A stretch of DNA of 45,578 nucleotides from Candidatus Neomarinimicrobiota bacterium. Its GTDB lineage: Bacteria; Fidelibacterota; Fidelibacteria; Fidelibacterales; Fidelibacteraceae. The stretch spans positions 1-45,578 of the forward strand of contig JAGGVO010000061.1 in assembly GCA_021157965.1 (NCBI GenBank), given 5' to 3'. A program made the translations under genes and the position numbers. The notes beneath the pieces were generated by a model that saw only the letters and a list, made by a program, of their open reading frames with translations, did not search any database and was not told the DNA's origin. Shown here one piece after another: positions 43,095-45,578 of the stretch; position 1 is the first letter of the stretch, and the number at the start of each line of letters is the position of its first letter.

Positions 43095-44459
43095 ATGGGA
43101 CACATAAAATTGATATTACTGTTATTCACGCTTTTTTTCCTGACTTCATGTATTGACACCATGGAGTTGCCTACCGCCGAGAATGATAATCCGACAGGAA
43201 TATATGAAGATAAAGATGCATTTATAGAAATAACTCCCCGGTGGAATTTCAGTGATTTGGGTATCAGCTCACTTTCCGACATGGAAACTACGGAAGATGG
43301 CCATCTTTATCTTGCGGATCCAGTTAGCCATCTCATATCTGTTGTCCGTCCAAGTGGAAAACGGGAATCGGGTGTATATGAACCACTTCAGCAACTTACA
43401 TTTAAGGGTTCCCCCCTTTCACCAGTTTCAGTTTCACTGGACAATCGATTTATTCTTTATTTCACGAATAGAAGCGACACTGTCTATGCCTGGTTTCAAT
43501 ATTTGAATATGGCAGGTGTCGAGGGTATTGTCACATCCTTTGATTATCGTGTGGAGGGTGAAATTATTACAGAGGATCCATACATCGGTGAGTTTACAGA
43601 GGGATACAATCGTCTTGACCATAGCGAAGTTCTTAATACGGACCCCGCTCTGATTGACTCTCTTTTAGGTATAGTCCCTGTTTATGCATCGCGTGACAAA
43701 TCCAACCGTGAAGCCACAATTGATCCCATTGATGGAAGTGTTTTAGGTAATAATCCTGTCTATGCATCTTTACCAAAATCATTTATAGCTGTAGCTGACG
43801 AGAGCGTGGAATCCCGCCATATTGCTGTCATGGATTCATTAAACAATAGACTGATAAATTTTAAATTAATCCCAACCTATTTGTTGAAATTAAAAAATGG
43901 TTCCTTTGTCTGGCATTTAAAAGGGGTCTATGATAATCTTTTGGTTTCTGAAGGAACAGGTGCCGGGACAATCTCGGAACCGAACAGCTTATATAGTGAT
44001 GATAACGGTAATTTATTATATACACAGTATGGCGATTACTTTGGTTTTCATAAACTTTGTACGGGCACGTATACAACAGCTTTTACTTATGGTACAGATG
44101 AAATCATGGATTTAGGTCGCTTTAAATCTCCCATGGATGCCGTAGTGGGTGACGACGGTGCCATATTTATCCTCGATTCAACCATAAATGCCGTCTTGAA
44201 ATTCAGTCCGCAAGGTAATTTTCAAAAATTTGTTGCAATCCGGGAGGAATGGATCAAACAGACAGATACAACCTGGGTGGACGGTGAAATGGTTCTCAAG
44301 GATACTTTGATCCAGGTATCATATCATGATCTTCTCGCTTCTCCAAAGGCACTGAGTTTTCATGATGAAGTTTTGTATGTTTCAGATAACGGGAATCAAA
44401 GAATTTTGCGGTTTACCCGAACCAAAGCGGGTATCGAAGATCCCAATCCTTTTGATTAG
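43095..44459 (+). CDS. Beta-propeller-like lipoprotein
   Basis: The 454-residue protein has a lipoprotein signal with lipobox FLTSC (Cys19). The body shows repeated blade-like strands of the NHL/six-bladed propeller type: LSDMETTEDGHLYLADPVSH, then SPVSVSLDNRFILYFTNRSD, PNSLYSDDNGNLLYTQYGDY, SPMDAVVGDDGAIFILDSTI and SPKALSFHDEVLYVSDNGNQ. Such lipoproteins usually act as binding partners on the outer membrane. AGGA lies 6 bases before the ATG. It is the last gene of the operon and is followed by a strong palindromic terminator. Confidence 0.75.
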   Translation: MGHIKLILLLFTLFFLTSCIDTMELPTAENDNPTGIYEDKDAFIEITPRWNFSDLGISSLSDMETTEDGHLYLADPVSHLISVVRPSGKRESGVYEPLQQLTFKGSPLSPVSVSLDNRFILYFTNRSDTVYAWFQYLNMAGVEGIVTSFDYRVEGEIITEDPYIGEFTEGYNRLDHSEVLNTDPALIDSLLGIVPVYASRDKSNREATIDPIDGSVLGNNPVYASLPKSFIAVADESVESRHIAVMDSLNNRLINFKLIPTYLLKLKNGSFVWHLKGVYDNLLVSEGTGAGTISEPNSLYSDDNGNLLYTQYGDYFGFHKLCTGTYTTAFTYGTDEIMDLGRFKSPMDAVVGDDGAIFILDSTINAVLKFSPQGNFQKFVAIREEWIKQTDTTWVDGEMVLKDTLIQVSYHDLLASPKALSFHDEVLYVSDNGNQRILRFTRTKAGIEDPNPFD

Positions 44460-44490
44460 TAGTGGATACTTGTAATTTTTATCTTAAAGA

Positions 44491-44518
44491 AAAAGAGTCC
44501 TGAATTCAGGACTCTTTT
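44491..44518. terminator. Bidirectional terminator, 28-base perfect palindrome
   Basis: Bases 44491-44518 form a perfect palindrome: AAAAGAGTCCTGAA on the left mirrors TTCAGGACTCTTTT on the right, giving A-runs and T-runs on both strands. It lies between the convergent lipoprotein and PKD genes and would end both transcripts. Confidence 0.9.
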
Positions 44519-44534
44519 CATATAATTATTTCTT

Positions 44535-45578
44535 TTAAGGGTTAACTGTAATTGTTTGGGTTGTTGTGCCTACCTGGTCATCGTCGTCAATAACCTCAAG
44601 CCGAATTGTTTTATTTCCTGCAGCATCATAAACATGCTTTTTTGTAGCATTGGATTCATATCCCGTATCCCAGCTACCATCATCTTCCCAATCCCACCTG
44701 TAGCGAAGAGTATACTCATAATTAGCAGTATCAAATGATTCTGAAGCGTCAACAGTCAACGTATCACCTACATTGATTGTTGTAGAGCTTACTGAAAAGA
44801 TAGCAGTAGGAGCGTAATAAACAGTAGTGGATACATTTATTGTAGCCGTTGCCTCATCAACCAATCCCTGCGAATCTATTACAATCAACTTAACGACATA
44901 GGATCCGGCACTTTCGAATTTATATGTTGCAGTATACACAGATAGCGTATCTGTATCCCAATTACCGTCATTATCCCAATCCCAAATGTAAAGCAGGTTT
45001 TGACCATCCTCCAAATCGACTGAATTTGATGCATCAAATTCAAAAATAGTACCGATATATCCGGATTCCGGAGTTACCGTAAATCCTGCAGTCGGTGCCT
45101 GATTTTCATATTCGGTGATCGTGTAACTGATTGTGGCATCATCGGTCAATCCTCCACTGTCCTTAACACGTGCTGTTACCGGATAAATACCTGCAATGTT
45201 GAATTGATGTTCCATGAGTTGGCTGACAGGTTGATATGGTGTTTCAAAAGTCCCGTCACCGTCCCAATCCCAGCGAACCTGTAAATTAGATGCATTATCT
45301 TCGGCATCATAAGAATCTGACGCATCAAAGGTGAAGACTGTTTCGGTTGTTCCGGTGCTGTAATTGGCAGTAAACACCGCCACAGGAGCCGTATTCACTG
45401 CGGCCACATAAATATCCTTCGTCGCCTGAGCCGTGGCTCCCTCGGTGTCCCGAACCTCCAGGGTCACTGTGTAATTACCTGCCGTGGTAAATGTATGCGT
45501 GAGAGTCTTTGTGGTGCTGTAACCCGTATCCCAGGATCCGTCACTCTCCCAGTCCCAACGCACTTCAAGAGAGGCCAA
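44535..45578 (-). CDS. PKD-repeat surface protein, C-terminal part
   Basis: This minus-strand frame runs off the right edge, so at least 347 residues of the C-terminal end are visible; the first codon at the edge is TTG inside an open frame and is probably not the start. It is made of about four PKD-type beta-sandwich repeats of 85-90 residues, each with an Asp-rich turn such as WDWDGDGTFET, WDWDNDGNWDT or WDWEDDGSWDT and an ending like YTVTLEVRDTEG. No sorting domain or anchor follows the last repeat, which ends in TITVNP. PKD repeats are found in surface and secreted proteins, often for binding or spacing. Confidence 0.85.
   Translation of the reverse strand: MASLEVRWDWESDGSWDTGYSTTKTLTHTFTTAGNYTVTLEVRDTEGATAQATKDIYVAAVNTAPVAVFTANYSTGTTETVFTFDASDSYDAEDNASNLQVRWDWDGDGTFETPYQPVSQLMEHQFNIAGIYPVTARVKDSGGLTDDATISYTITEYENQAPTAGFTVTPESGYIGTIFEFDASNSVDLEDGQNLLYIWDWDNDGNWDTDTLSVYTATYKFESAGSYVVKLIVIDSQGLVDEATATINVSTTVYYAPTAIFSVSSTTINVGDTLTVDASESFDTANYEYTLRYRWDWEDDGSWDTGYESNATKKHVYDAAGNKTIRLEVIDDDDQVGTTTQTITVNP

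Overview
The window looks like chromosome from a Gram-negative bacterium of the FCB group, closest in style to Marinimicrobia, Calditrichota or KSB1-type lineages. The reasons are a type IX secretion C-terminal sorting domain with the YPNPFNPST motif, a PorV/PorQ-type outer-membrane protein, TonB-dependent receptors with an N-terminal carboxypeptidase-like domain, lipoproteins, and PKD-repeat surface proteins. The lineage is an inference from these families; no rRNA or tRNA gene was seen. Layout from left to right: a truncated reading frame and a mosaic of intergenic repeats (1-624); pepD-umuD-umuC on the minus strand; a NIF3 gene; then a tight plus-strand operon of lepA, a cyclic-nucleotide-binding protein, a YtcJ-like amidohydrolase, a CPBP protease, amrB, amrA and a Rossmann/DUF2520 protein (5046-11789). 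A decayed TonB receptor pseudogene and a small zinc-ribbon protein follow. Next come a divergent pair: an M55 D-aminopeptidase with a CMD-like protein on the minus strand, and an OPT-family oligopeptide transporter with adenosine deaminase on the plus strand. The most unusual block is 17173-23068: eight genes, nearly all joined by 4-base ATGA overlaps. Seven are membrane proteins that resemble, by motif, size, topology and order, the respiratory complex I membrane arm (NuoA, H, J, K, a shortened L, M, N), but no NuoB, C, D, E, F, G or I gene is present and key charged residues look lost. An unrecognised 319-residue soluble-looking protein takes the place where NuoB-G would sit. leuS follows. 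The right half carries an RNase Z-like MBL hydrolase, the purine operon guaB-purA-guaA, and a Na/Pi cotransporter with repeated TTAAGR boxes upstream. A six-gene secretion and outer-membrane set (32836-44459) then encodes a T9SS-type secreted protein, an OB-fold repeat protein with a T9SS tail, a lipoprotein, a TonB receptor, a PorV/PorQ protein and a beta-propeller-like lipoprotein. The last feature is the C-terminal part of a PKD-repeat protein on the minus strand. Several gene gaps carry tracts with a 7-base period (ACTC or GAGT every 7 bases) that abut stop codons, and one pair forms a 26-base inverted repeat around a 296-base gene-free segment.
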